DNA of 64,000 bases from CBDCFV01 sp965261795 (lineage in GTDB: Bacteria; Chloroflexota; Dehalococcoidia; Lucifugimonadales; UBA3495), in the NCBI GenBank assembly GCA_965261795.1, contig OZ253476.1, forward strand, positions 3,224,001 to 3,288,000, written 5' to 3'. Shown piece by piece: positions 42,905-51,792 of this stretch (positions are counted from its first letter, which is position 1; each line of letters starts with the position of its first letter). The translations under genes and the position numbers were made by a program. A model generated the notes under the pieces. The model was not told the origin of the DNA, did not search any database, and saw only the letters and a list, made by a program, of their open reading frames with translations.

Positions 42905-44674
42905 ATGCTAGACCACGGCACCCTCGAAACGGGACACATTAACCCCACGGAAGCCCACCGCCACCGGATGCGGCACTCGGCGGCCCACGTAATGGCCGAC
43001 GCCGTTCTGAAGCTATTCCCGGAAGCCAAGATGGGGATCGGGCCTCCCACCAGGGACGGCTTCTACTACGACTTCGAAGTCTCCCGCCCCTTTACTCCAG
43101 AGGACCTGGAGCAGATCGAGGCGTTGATGAAAGAGGCGGTGGACGGGGCTTTTCCCTTTGAACGGGAGGAGTTGGATGTGGCTGCCGCCAAGGACATGTT
43201 CGCCGACCAACCCTACAAGCTGGAACTAATCGAGGGCCTGACCGACGCCCAATCCCTGTCGATATACCGCCACAACGGCTTCGTTGACTTGTGCCAAGGG
43301 CCTCACGTGGCGAACACCGAAGAGATCCCGGCGTTGAAGCTGCTCAGCGTAGCCGGGGCCTATTGGCGCGGCGACGAAAACCGGCCCATGTTGCAGCGCA
43401 TCTACGGGACGGCCTTCGAGTCGGAGGAATTGCTGTCGGAACACTTGGCTCGGCTGGAAGAGGCCGAACGCCGGGACCACCGCACCCTGGGCCGCCAACT
43501 AGGCCTGTACACCATCCATGAGGAAATCGGCCCGGGTCTGGTGGTGTGGCACCCCAAGGGCGGCCGGGTCAGGTCGATCATAGAGGACTACTGGAAGGAC
43601 ATTCACTTCCGCCGCGGCTACGACGTGGTCTACTCTCCCCACATCGGAAAGTCTACGTTGTGGCAGACCAGCGGGCACCTGGACTTTTACCGCGAGGGGA
43701 TGTACGCCCCGGTGGAGGTCGATGAGCAGGAATACTTCCTGAAGCCCATGAACTGTCCCTTCCACATCACCATCTACCGCTCGGCCCTGCGCAGTTACCG
43801 CGAGTTGCCGCTGCGGTTCGCTGAGTTGGGCACCGTCTACCGCTACGAGCGCAGCGGTGTATTGCACGGCCTTATGAGGGTGCGCGGCTTCACCCAGGAC
43901 GACGCCCACATATTCTGCCGCCCGGAGCAGGTGGAGGAAGAGATAGGCGGCGTGTTGGAGTTGACTTTCGAGCTGTTGGATGCCTTCGGCTTCTCCGACT
44001 ACTCTATCGCCCTTTCCACCCGGCCGGAAAAGTACGTGGGCGACTTGGAAACGTGGGACCACGCTACCAACTCCCTGCGAGCCGCCTTGGACCAGAAGAG
44101 ACTACCTTTCACTGTAGACGAAGGCGGCGGGGCCTTCTATGGACCCAAGATAGACATCAACATCACCGACGCCCTGGGGCGGGCTTGGCAGTGCACCACG
44201 GTGCAGTTCGATTTCAACCTGCCGGAGCGGTTCGACCTGACCTACCAGGACGATCAGGGCGGGCGCAGCCGTCCTTACATGGTGCACCGGGCGATCCTGG
44301 GTTCCATGGAGCGGTTCCTGGGCGTTCTCATCGAGCATTACGGCGGCGCCTTCCCGGTGTGGCTGGCTCCGGTGCAGGCAGTAGTGATACCAATCGCCGA
44401 CCGGCATCAGGAATACGCCGATTCGGTGCGGACAAAGCTGGGCTCTGGTGGCTACAGGGTGGAGGTTGACTCCCGCAACGAGCGCATGAACCAGAAAATC
44501 CGCACCGCCCAACTGCAGAAGGTGCCCTACATGCTGGTTGTGGGAGACCGGGAGGCCGAGGCCGGCGCGGTAGCCGTCCGGCAGCGCGACGGCGAAGACT
44601 TGGGGGCCATGCCCGTGGAGGACTTTGTGACGCTACTGGGCGACGAGAGCGAAGCACGGGGAGGAAAGGAATGA
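42905..44674 (+). CDS. thrS: Threonyl-tRNA synthetase lacking TGS domain
   Basis: About 590 residues from ATG 42905. Editing domain: HSAAHVMADAV and FVDLCQGPHVA. Class II catalytic core: PMNCPFHITIY, motif 2 RYERSGVLHGLMRVRGFTQDDAHIF, then FYGPKIDINITDALGRAWQC and motif 3 MVHRAILGSMERF. The anticodon domain closes with PVWLAPVQAVVIPI. The usual N-terminal TGS domain (about 60 residues) is missing, as in a minority of ThrS. It ends 4 bases into the next gene (hicB). Confidence 0.94.
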   Translation: MLDHGTLETGHINPTEAHRHRMRHSAAHVMADAVLKLFPEAKMGIGPPTRDGFYYDFEVSRPFTPEDLEQIEALMKEAVDGAFPFEREELDVAAAKDMFADQPYKLELIEGLTDAQSLSIYRHNGFVDLCQGPHVANTEEIPALKLLSVAGAYWRGDENRPMLQRIYGTAFESEELLSEHLARLEEAERRDHRTLGRQLGLYTIHEEIGPGLVVWHPKGGRVRSIIEDYWKDIHFRRGYDVVYSPHIGKSTLWQTSGHLDFYREGMYAPVEVDEQEYFLKPMNCPFHITIYRSALRSYRELPLRFAELGTVYRYERSGVLHGLMRVRGFTQDDAHIFCRPEQVEEEIGGVLELTFELLDAFGFSDYSIALSTRPEKYVGDLETWDHATNSLRAALDQKRLPFTVDEGGGAFYGPKIDINITDALGRAWQCTTVQFDFNLPERFDLTYQDDQGGRSRPYMVHRAILGSMERFLGVLIEHYGGAFPVWLAPVQAVVIPIADRHQEYADSVRTKLGSGGYRVEVDSRNERMNQKIRTAQLQKVPYMLVVGDREAEAGAVAVRQRDGEDLGAMPVEDFVTLLGDESEARGGKE

Positions 44675-44940
44675 GAATCAAGAATACCTACGCTTTTGAC
44701 GTAGATTTCGAGCAGGAAGAGGACGGTTTTTGGAGTGTTGACATTCCTGCGCTGGGAGTGTGCGCCGCTTCAGGGTACACCAAGGAAGAGGCACTGGAGG
44801 CGCTTCAAGATCTAACACAAGCTTACTTTGAAGTATTGATGGAATATGGCGACCCGTTACCGGAAGGCATTGAGGCATACGAAGTTATCCAAGGCAGCAA
44901 GGCCGTCTCAGGTCCGGAAGTCGTTACCGTAGAAATATGA
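44671..44940 (+). CDS. hicB: HicB-like antitoxin
   Basis: 89 residues. DVDFEQEEDGFWSVDIPALGVCAASGYTKEEALEALQDLTQAYFEVLMEYGDPLP is the canonical HicB partial RNase-H fold. No RHH or HTH tail, so DNA binding would need another part. ATGA overlaps link it to thrS upstream and hicA downstream, so it rides on the thrS transcript. Confidence 0.85.
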   Translation: MRIKNTYAFDVDFEQEEDGFWSVDIPALGVCAASGYTKEEALEALQDLTQAYFEVLMEYGDPLPEGIEAYEVIQGSKAVSGPEVVTVEI

Positions 44941-45194
44941 GACCTCCGGGGCGGTTGGTACACCTCCTTCGGAACACCCCGGTAAGGGGATTGCTCCGCG
45001 CCCTTGAGCGGGACGGCTTCATACGTGTCCGCAACACTCGAACAGGTGGATATATCTACCAACATCAAGATGGAAGAACCGTCCCTATCCATTATCACTC
45101 AGGCAGGGTCCAATTGTCTCGAAAAACCCTCGCCAGTGTACTCCGTGCCACTCAATGGACCGAAGAAGACCTGCGGCGGTTGGGGCTTTTGTAG
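44937..45194 (+). CDS. hicA: HicA/YcfA-like mRNA interferase toxin
   Basis: 85 residues. RGLLRALERDGFIRVRNTRTGGYIYQHQDGRTVPIHYHSGRVQLSRKTLASVLRATQ is the HicA dsRBD-like fold with the conserved His in IHYHSG, which is typical of the RNase active site. The antitoxin-first order (hicB-hicA) is the reverse of the canonical one and of the locus at 19 kb. Intact, in contrast to that copy. Confidence 0.86.
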   Translation: MRPPGRLVHLLRNTPVRGLLRALERDGFIRVRNTRTGGYIYQHQDGRTVPIHYHSGRVQLSRKTLASVLRATQWTEEDLRRLGLL

Positions 45195-45234
45195 CATTAC
45201 ATTGCGCCGATTCGAAGGCGGCAAAGAGGAGCCT

Positions 45235-45834
45235 ATGAGACTATGTGGGCCGCATACATATCAATTTGATTGGCAAAGCGGAGAAAATCCCAAAGTCGTC
45301 AAATCCAAGAATAAAAAACTGCAATTTTCCAAACCAGTCACTGATTCTTGCCCCAAACTGTACGTGATTTCACACGGCAGAAAACCCATATACGTAGGTG
45401 GGACAACGCAATCAATCGGGGATCGGTTGCGCACCGGTGTCAACCCTAAAGACCGGCAAGGAGGCAATAAAGCGGGTCGTAGTCGTAAAGGTTATGGTTA
45501 CCTATGGCGCCACTATCCTTCTCATTTGTCACCACTTACGATGGACATCTGGATTTTGAAAGTTGAAAAACACGATTTCGATGAAATGAAAGACGATCCT
45601 AGCATGAAGCGAGCAATGGACCGATGCAACGAGGAAAAAAAGAATGTCATAGTCATCGAAACAGTGGAAGCGGAAGTTGTACTCCTAATTCAACAGAGAG
45701 ATGGCCAGTGGCCAAAATATCAATCAGAAATCCACTTCCATCAATCTCAACCCACGCATAGAAAAAGAGCTGAGGAAATCGTCAACCACTACTATCCACG
45801 ATTAGGAGACCATAATGCCCAACCGCTTAATTAA
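45235..45834 (+). CDS. GIY-YIG nuclease-like protein
   Basis: 199 residues from the ATG at 45235, preceded by GAGGAGC; the longer frame from 45004 runs through hicA in another frame and is not real. The core KLYVISHGRKPIYVGGTTQSIGDRLRTG carries the GIY-YIG strand pair and catalytic Arg; the later TVEAEVVLLIQQ has the Glu of the metal site. No DNA-binding domain is recognisable. AT-rich codon use suggests transfer. Its 3' end overlaps the next gene by 20 bases. Might act in DNA defence, repair or mobility; undetermined. Confidence 0.72.
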   Translation: MRLCGPHTYQFDWQSGENPKVVKSKNKKLQFSKPVTDSCPKLYVISHGRKPIYVGGTTQSIGDRLRTGVNPKDRQGGNKAGRSRKGYGYLWRHYPSHLSPLTMDIWILKVEKHDFDEMKDDPSMKRAMDRCNEEKKNVIVIETVEAEVVLLIQQRDGQWPKYQSEIHFHQSQPTHRKRAEEIVNHYYPRLGDHNAQPLN

Positions 45835-47887
45835 CGAGACCAGCCCCTACCTGCTCCAGCACGCCCACAACCCGGTGGAGTGGTATCCCTGGGGGGAAGA
45901 CGCCCTGGAGCGGTCGCGCTCGGAGGACAAGCCCATCCTGCTGAGCATCGGCTACTCCGCCTGCCACTGGTGCCACGTAATGGAGCGGGAGTCCTTTGAG
46001 AACGAGTCCATCGCCGGGTTGATGAACCAGAATTTCATCAACATCAAGGTGGACCGGGAAGAGCGCCCCGATCTGGACGCGATTTACATGGAGGCCGTCC
46101 AGATGCTTACCGGCAGCGGGGGTTGGCCGATGACGGTGTTCCTTACGCCCGAAGGGAAGCCCTTTTACGGCGGGACCTACTTTCCGCCCGTGGACCGGCA
46201 AAACATGCCGGGCTTTCCTCGGCTGTTGCTGGGCATCGCCGAGGCCTACAACACCAATAAGGGAGAAATCCAACGGGTTACGCAGCAGCTTACCGAGCAG
46301 ATGGGCCGGGGCAGCCAAGTGCCACGCGGAACAGCCATTCTGACGGTGGACGTGTTGCACCGTGCCTATTCCACCTTGGCAACCAACTTCGATTACCAGA
46401 ACGGCGGCTTCGGCATGGCGCCCAAGTTCCCTCAGCCCATGACCCCGGAGTTCCTGCTCCGTTACCATCACCACGGCTACAATCCCCGGGCGTTGGAACT
46501 GGTGGAGTTGACGCTGGAGAAGATGGCCTACGGCGGAATTTACGACCAAGTAGGCGGCGGCTTCCACCGTTACTCGACTGACGCTTACTGGCTGGTCCCT
46601 CACTTCGAAAAGATGCTGTACGACAACGCCCTGCTGGCCCGCTTGTATCTCCACGCCTTCCAGACCACGGGGAAGCTCCTGTACCGGCGCATCACGGAAG
46701 AGACCCTGGACTACGTGCTGCGGGAGATGACCGACTCCGGCGGCGGGTTCTACTCGGCGCAGGACGCCGACAGCGAAGGGGAGGAGGGAAAGTTCTTCGT
46801 TTGGACTCCAGAAGAAGTCATGGATGTGTTGGGTGAAGAGGACGGTAGAGTTTTTTCCGGTTATTTCGGAGTGACGCACAACGGCAATTTCGAGGGTAAA
46901 AACATCCTCAATGTCCCTCGCGACCCGGAAGCCTTCGCGGCGGAGCATGAGCTTGACCCGGAGCAACTTGCCGGCATCGTAGCCCGCGGCAGGACCAAGC
47001 TCCTGGAGGTGCGGGAGCGGCGGGTGCATCCTCTGCTGGACGACAAGGTGCTAGCCTCATGGAACGGGTTGATGCTGCGCAGCTTTGCGGAAGCCGGAGC
47101 GGTGCTTGGCCGTGTCGACTACTTGGAGGCGGCTGTGAAGAACGCCGAGTTCCTGACTACCGTCATGCGCCCGCAGGGGCGCCTGTTGCGCACTTACCGG
47201 AACGGCGAAGCCAAGCTATTGGGGTACTTGGAAGACTATTCCTGCGTTGCCGACGGACTGATTGCGCTTTACGAAGCCACACTGGACCTGCGCTGGCTTG
47301 AAAACGCGGTAGCCATGGCCGATTCGATGATCGAGCTTTTCTGGGATGAAGCAACGGGCGGATTCTACGACACCGGCTCCGACCATGAGGCCTTGGTCAT
47401 CAGGCCGAGGGACGTATTTGACAACGCCCAGCCTTGCGGCGGCTCGGTGGCATCGGACATCCTGCTGAAGCTGGCCGTCTTCACCGGCAACGACGACTAC
47501 GCCGCAAAAGCCGCAGTTCCTCTCAGGTCTCTTCACGACCACATGGCACGGTCTCCCGGAGGGACCGGCCACTGGCTCAGTGCATTGGACTTTTATATCT
47601 CGGCGGTCAAAGAGGTGGCCGTTGTTGGGCCGTCGGAGAACGCTGCCACCTCGGAGCTGTTGGACACGGTGCGCCGCCAATTCTTGCCTAACAAAGTACT
47701 CATGGGGTATGACCCATCGTCTTCGGAAAGCACTGGACAGGAAAGCCTAAGCCTTAGCGGCTACCCTCTTCTTGAAGGACGCGGCATGGTCAACGGCCAA
47801 CCCACCGCTTACGTGTGCCAGAATTACGTCTGCCAACTTCCGGTTACTGAGCCTGGGCCGCTGTTGGCGCAGCTCAAAGCTCGATGA
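45815..47887 (+). CDS. YyaL/SSP411-type thioredoxin domain protein
   Basis: 690 residues. N-terminal thioredoxin-like (DUF255) domain: SPYLLQHAHNPVEWYPWGEDAL, with the CHWC redox motif in SACHWCHVMERESF and GGWPMTVFLTPEGKPFYGGTYFPP. The remainder is an (alpha/alpha)6 barrel with GGGFHRYSTD and VPHFEKMLYDNALL. Full family length. Substrate unknown. The ATG lies inside the GIY-YIG gene, with AGGAGA in front, so the expected promoter of this conserved gene may lie further upstream, before or within the TA/nuclease cluster. Confidence 0.9.
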   Translation: MPNRLINETSPYLLQHAHNPVEWYPWGEDALERSRSEDKPILLSIGYSACHWCHVMERESFENESIAGLMNQNFINIKVDREERPDLDAIYMEAVQMLTGSGGWPMTVFLTPEGKPFYGGTYFPPVDRQNMPGFPRLLLGIAEAYNTNKGEIQRVTQQLTEQMGRGSQVPRGTAILTVDVLHRAYSTLATNFDYQNGGFGMAPKFPQPMTPEFLLRYHHHGYNPRALELVELTLEKMAYGGIYDQVGGGFHRYSTDAYWLVPHFEKMLYDNALLARLYLHAFQTTGKLLYRRITEETLDYVLREMTDSGGGFYSAQDADSEGEEGKFFVWTPEEVMDVLGEEDGRVFSGYFGVTHNGNFEGKNILNVPRDPEAFAAEHELDPEQLAGIVARGRTKLLEVRERRVHPLLDDKVLASWNGLMLRSFAEAGAVLGRVDYLEAAVKNAEFLTTVMRPQGRLLRTYRNGEAKLLGYLEDYSCVADGLIALYEATLDLRWLENAVAMADSMIELFWDEATGGFYDTGSDHEALVIRPRDVFDNAQPCGGSVASDILLKLAVFTGNDDYAAKAAVPLRSLHDHMARSPGGTGHWLSALDFYISAVKEVAVVGPSENAATSELLDTVRRQFLPNKVLMGYDPSSSESTGQESLSLSGYPLLEGRGMVNGQPTAYVCQNYVCQLPVTEPGPLLAQLKAR

Positions 47888-47931
47888 ATCCCGCCGCAAG
47901 GGCTGGACTACCGTCGATAAGTTTGGGCATG

Positions 47932-47937
47932 TATAAT
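47932..47937 (+). promoter_or_regulatory. Probable -10 element of isocitrate dehydrogenase
   Basis: TATAAT preceded by TG (TGTATAAT, not quite the spacing of an extended -10). 85 bases before the ATG at 48022, in the 134-base gap after the YyaL gene; no strong -35. Confidence 0.4.
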
Positions 47938-48021
47938 TGCGCAGATTAGGCTGGGTCAGTAGCTAAACGTCTCTTGGCAACTGGTAGCGGCCGGTGAAAT
48001 TTATTTCCTAAGGAGAGGAAA

Positions 48022-50250
48022 ATGCCAGAAGCGGCCAAGATTATTTATACCAAAATTGATGAGGCTCCGGCCTTGGCCACGCACTCGTTGCTGCCGATTC
48101 TCCGGGCTTTTACAAAGGGGGCCGGTATTGAACTGGAGCCTTGGGATATCTCGTTGGCTGGCCGCATCATCGCCAATTTTCCCGACAATCTAACGGATGA
48201 GCAAAAAATCCCCGATTACCTGGGTATCTTAGGCGAACTATCCGAGGACCCGTCGGCGAACATTATCAAGCTGCCCAATATCAGTGCCTCTATTCCCCAG
48301 TTAAAAGCGGCGATCAGGGAATTGCGGGACAAGGGATATGACATTCCCGACTACCCAGACGATCCTTCAACCGACCAGGAACGCCAGGTTCAGGCGCGCT
48401 ATGGCAGGGTACTGGGAAGCGCGGTCAACCCGGTCCTGCGGCAAGGGAACTCCGATCGCCGGTCGGCCAACTCGGTCAAGGAACACGGCAAACGCAATCC
48501 CCATCGGATGATGCGGGACTGGCCGGAAGTGTCCAAGACCCGCGTGGGCCACATGACAAGCGGGGACTTCTACGGTTCTGAAAAAGCGTTGACAGTCACG
48601 GAACCGGGACCGGCAGCGATCGAATTTGTGAACAGCACCGGGCAGTCGACCGTACTCAAAGCCGGTATCCCCCTGTTGGCTGACGAAATCATAGATTGCG
48701 CCGTGATGAATGTGCGGGAATTGCGTGATTTCTATGCTTCGGAAATGGCGAATGCCAAAGCTGACGGTGTGTTGCTTTCGCTGCATTTGAAGTCGACCAT
48801 GATGCGTGTGTCCGATCCGATTATTTTCGGCCATTGCGTGTCAGTTTACTACCAGGACGTGTTAACCAAGCACGCGGCTGAGCTAAGTGCGATTGGGGTG
48901 AACCCCGACAATGGAGTGGCTGAACTCCTCACGAAGATTCAATCTCTGCCTGAGAACAAACGAGCGGAAATTGAGGCGGATATCCAGGCAGTCTACAGCG
49001 TGCGCCCAGAACTGGCGATGGTGGACTCCAACCGGGGCATCACCAATCTGCATGTGCCAAGCGATGTGATTATTGACGCCACCATGCCAGTGATTGTCCG
49101 CGATGGCGGCCGCACGTGGGGTCCCGATAACGAGTTGCACGACACAATCGCCATGATTCCCGACCGCTCTTATTCGACTCTATATCAAGCGGTTATAGAA
49201 GACTGCCAGCAGCATGGGGCGTTTGACCCGTCCACCATCGGCAGCGTGGCCAACGTCGGGCTGATGGCCCAAGCGGCTGAAGAGTATGGGTCTCACGACA
49301 AGACATTTACAGCCCCCGGCAAAGGTGCGATTCGGGTCGTGGACGAATCAGGAGCGACCCTGATGGAACAGAATGTCGAGGAAGGCGACATCTTCCGGAT
49401 GTGCCAGACCAAAGACGCGGCGATTCAAGACTGGGTCAGGCTTGGGGTGAATCGGGCTAGACTCACCGGCACGCCATCCATCTTCTGGTTGGACCCGAAG
49501 CGGGCCCACGATGCTGAGCTGATCAAGAAAGTCGACCAATATCTGCCCGCGCATGACACGACCGGGTTGGACATTCGCACCATGACTCCCATCGATGCGA
49601 TGAAGTTCACGATGGCGCGGAGCCGAGCGGGCCAGGACACTATTTCCGTGACCGGCAACGTGCTGCGTGATTATCTGACCGATCTCTTCCCCATCCTGGA
49701 ATTGGGCACAAGCGCCAAAATGCTTTCGGTCGTCCCCCTGCTCAAAGGCGGCGGGATGTTTGAGACAGGCGCCGGCGGGTCGGCCCCAAGGCATGTGCAG
49801 CAATTTCTGCAGGAGGGCCATCTGCGTTGGGACTCTCTGGGTGAATTCTGCGCCCTTGTCGCATCCTTCGAGCATTGCGGCGAGGTGTTCAAGAACGACA
49901 GGGCCAAACTCTTGGCTGACACCTTGGACCAAGCGATTGGGGAGCATATGGAACAACGCCGGGCGCCATCGCGTAGGGTCAACGAACTGGACACTCGAGG
50001 CAGCCATTTCTACCTCGCTCTGTACTGGGCGGAAGTTCTGGCGAATCAGACCCAAGACCACGAGTTGCAAGCTCGCTTTACCGAGGTGGCCCAGCAGTTG
50101 GCAGCCAACGAAGACAAAATCGTCCAGGAACTGAACGACGCCCAAGGAAACCCGATGGATATCGGAGGCTATTACATCCCCAATGACGAGATGACCGCCA
50201 AAGCCATGCGCCCCAGCGCCACTCTGAACGCCATTGTGGATTCAATCTAG
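48022..50250 (+). CDS. icd: Monomeric NADP-dependent isocitrate dehydrogenase
   Basis: 742 residues, the size of the monomeric IDH-II type. Typical blocks: IYTKIDEAPALATHSLLPI at the N-terminus, KLPNISASIPQLKAAI, NPVLRQGNSDRRSANSVKE, and DTRGSHFYLALYWAE near the end. It catalyses oxidative decarboxylation of isocitrate to 2-oxoglutarate. AAGGAGAGG precedes the ATG. By eye the gene uses more A/T-ending codons than mdh and hemL-like next to it, which may reflect transfer. It is followed directly by mdh, another TCA enzyme, but has its own terminator. Confidence 0.95.
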   Translation: MPEAAKIIYTKIDEAPALATHSLLPILRAFTKGAGIELEPWDISLAGRIIANFPDNLTDEQKIPDYLGILGELSEDPSANIIKLPNISASIPQLKAAIRELRDKGYDIPDYPDDPSTDQERQVQARYGRVLGSAVNPVLRQGNSDRRSANSVKEHGKRNPHRMMRDWPEVSKTRVGHMTSGDFYGSEKALTVTEPGPAAIEFVNSTGQSTVLKAGIPLLADEIIDCAVMNVRELRDFYASEMANAKADGVLLSLHLKSTMMRVSDPIIFGHCVSVYYQDVLTKHAAELSAIGVNPDNGVAELLTKIQSLPENKRAEIEADIQAVYSVRPELAMVDSNRGITNLHVPSDVIIDATMPVIVRDGGRTWGPDNELHDTIAMIPDRSYSTLYQAVIEDCQQHGAFDPSTIGSVANVGLMAQAAEEYGSHDKTFTAPGKGAIRVVDESGATLMEQNVEEGDIFRMCQTKDAAIQDWVRLGVNRARLTGTPSIFWLDPKRAHDAELIKKVDQYLPAHDTTGLDIRTMTPIDAMKFTMARSRAGQDTISVTGNVLRDYLTDLFPILELGTSAKMLSVVPLLKGGGMFETGAGGSAPRHVQQFLQEGHLRWDSLGEFCALVASFEHCGEVFKNDRAKLLADTLDQAIGEHMEQRRAPSRRVNELDTRGSHFYLALYWAEVLANQTQDHELQARFTEVAQQLAANEDKIVQELNDAQGNPMDIGGYYIPNDEMTAKAMRPSATLNAIVDSI

Positions 50251-50289
50251 CAACATACCGGACGGCTGAGGTGTACTGATCGATTACAA

Positions 50290-50307
50290 GGGGCACCGCG
50301 GTGCCCC
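50290..50307 (+). terminator. Hairpin terminator between icd and mdh
   Basis: GGGGCACCG and CGGTGCCCC form a perfect 18-bp palindrome (7-bp stem with a 4-base loop), followed by ATTCTCTT. 39 bases after the icd stop. Confidence 0.6.
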
Positions 50308-50366
50308 ATTCTCTTATGCCATGCAGGTCCCAAGCCATACCAATCAAACGGAGGAGCAATAACCAG

Positions 50367-51311
50367 ATGCGAAACAAGGTAACCGTAGTCGGCGCGGGCA
50401 ACGTCGGCGCCACCACCGCCCTGCGAATACACCAATTGGGCTACGCCGACGTGGTCCTCATCGACGTCATAGAAGACCTTCCGCAAGGCAAAGGACTGGA
50501 CATGCTGGAGGCCGGACCGGTAACCGGCACCGACGCCGGCATTACCGGAAGCAACAACTACGAAGCGACCGCCAACTCCGACTTGGTGGTCATCACCGCT
50601 GGTATTGCCCGCCGCCCGGGCATGAGTCGCGACGATCTGCTTCTGACCAACATGCGGATTACCTCGTCGGTTACCGAGCAGGTGGTCAAGTACTCGCCTA
50701 ACTGCATCATCATCGCGGTGACCAACCCCTTGGACGCCATGGTGCAGAACGTCTACGAAAGCAGCGGCTTTCCCAGGAACCGCGTCTTCGGTATGGCTGG
50801 TGTGCTGGACACGGCCCGGTTCCGGACGTTCATCTCCCAGGAACTGAACGTCTCCGTTCAGGACGTTCAGGCACTGGTGCTGGGGGGGCACGGCGACGAC
50901 ATGGTCCCGTTGGTCCGTTACACCACCGCCGGCGGCATCCCCATCACCGAGTTGATGGCCGAGGAGAAAATCGACCAACTGGTGCAGCGCACCAGGGACG
51001 GCGGCGGGGAAATCGTCGCCTTGCTGAAGGAAGGCAGCGCCTATTACGCCCCGTCGGCTGCCATCACCCAAATGGTTGAGGCCGTTCTCTTGGACAAGAA
51101 ACGCATCCTGCCCTGCTGCGCCTACTTGGAAGGAGAATACGGCATCAATGGCCTGTGCGTAGGCGTTCCCGTCAAGATCGGCGCCAATGGCATGGAGGAG
51201 ATCATACAAGTCGGGCTCACCGAGTCCGAGAAAGCGGCCCTCAACCACTCCGCCGACAGCGTCAAGGAATTGGTGGAGGTGATGAGGCAGGCCAGGGCTG
51301 CACAAGCGTAA
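50367..51311 (+). CDS. mdh: Malate dehydrogenase, LDH-like type
   Basis: 314 residues from ATG 50367, preceded by GGAGGAGC; the open frame to 50301 is upstream noise. NAD-binding VTVVGAGNVGATTALRI, acidic LIDV, ITAGIARRPGMSRDDLL (the Arg substrate loop that marks malate rather than lactate specificity), VTNPLDAMV and the catalytic His in VLGGHGDDMVPL. Interconverts malate and oxaloacetate in the TCA cycle. Confidence 0.95.
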   Translation: MRNKVTVVGAGNVGATTALRIHQLGYADVVLIDVIEDLPQGKGLDMLEAGPVTGTDAGITGSNNYEATANSDLVVITAGIARRPGMSRDDLLLTNMRITSSVTEQVVKYSPNCIIIAVTNPLDAMVQNVYESSGFPRNRVFGMAGVLDTARFRTFISQELNVSVQDVQALVLGGHGDDMVPLVRYTTAGGIPITELMAEEKIDQLVQRTRDGGGEIVALLKEGSAYYAPSAAITQMVEAVLLDKKRILPCCAYLEGEYGINGLCVGVPVKIGANGMEEIIQVGLTESEKAALNHSADSVKELVEVMRQARAAQA

Positions 51312-51335
51312 TTGCACTTTTTCTACTGGCGTCCA

Positions 51336-51365
51336 AGCCCCACCAAGCAACCGGTGGGGCTTTTT
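51336..51365 (+). terminator. Rho-independent terminator of mdh
   Basis: AGCCCCACC, 8-base loop, GGTGGGGCT then TTTT. 25 bases after the mdh stop. Confidence 0.9.
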
Positions 51366-51426
51366 ATAGTTTTTATAGAACGTGGTTCAAGAAGATATGA
51401 TACGAATTACCATGGGTACGTGGTAG

Positions 51427-51792
51427 TTGTTATTGCGACTTTGGAGACAGATACGTTCGTGGTTACTACCCGTTTTCGCTGTTGTGTTGGCTGTCGTCCT
51501 CTTTCTTTTCCAAGCTGCCAGCGACTTCGTTTCCTTAGCAATTCAACTCATCGCGATCAACACGATATTCGCAATACTGATTTCGATTGCGGCCACCATT
51601 ATCTTGGTGTTTTTCTATTATTTGATAGTAATCACGGTTCAAAAAATTTTGGCCCGGGTCATGGTCTGGATCACATTCAAAACAATATGCCAAGCCTTAA
51701 CAACCCTCACCGTCACTGTTCAGGCATCCGGCATTACAACCATAGACGATAACGTCGGCATCGATCTGCCCGCGGTTCCCGAGATGGCGTAA
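51427..51792 (+). CDS. Small two-helix membrane protein of unknown family
   Basis: 121 residues, start TTG at 51427 by reading frame only. Two strong hydrophobic stretches (about residues 14-32 and 45-68), with basic residues at the front. The C-terminal 40 residues are Thr/Val-rich and polar. The next gene starts on the last base of its stop codon (TAATG), so the pair is co-translated. No family recognised. Confidence 0.55.
   Translation: MLLRLWRQIRSWLLPVFAVVLAVVLFLFQAASDFVSLAIQLIAINTIFAILISIAATIILVFFYYLIVITVQKILARVMVWITFKTICQALTTLTVTVQASGITTIDDNVGIDLPAVPEMA

Noticed and set aside
45004..45234. Upstream extension of the GIY-YIG frame
   Set aside because: It overlaps hicA in another frame; the ATG at 45235 has a good ribosome-binding site and begins just before conserved sequence.
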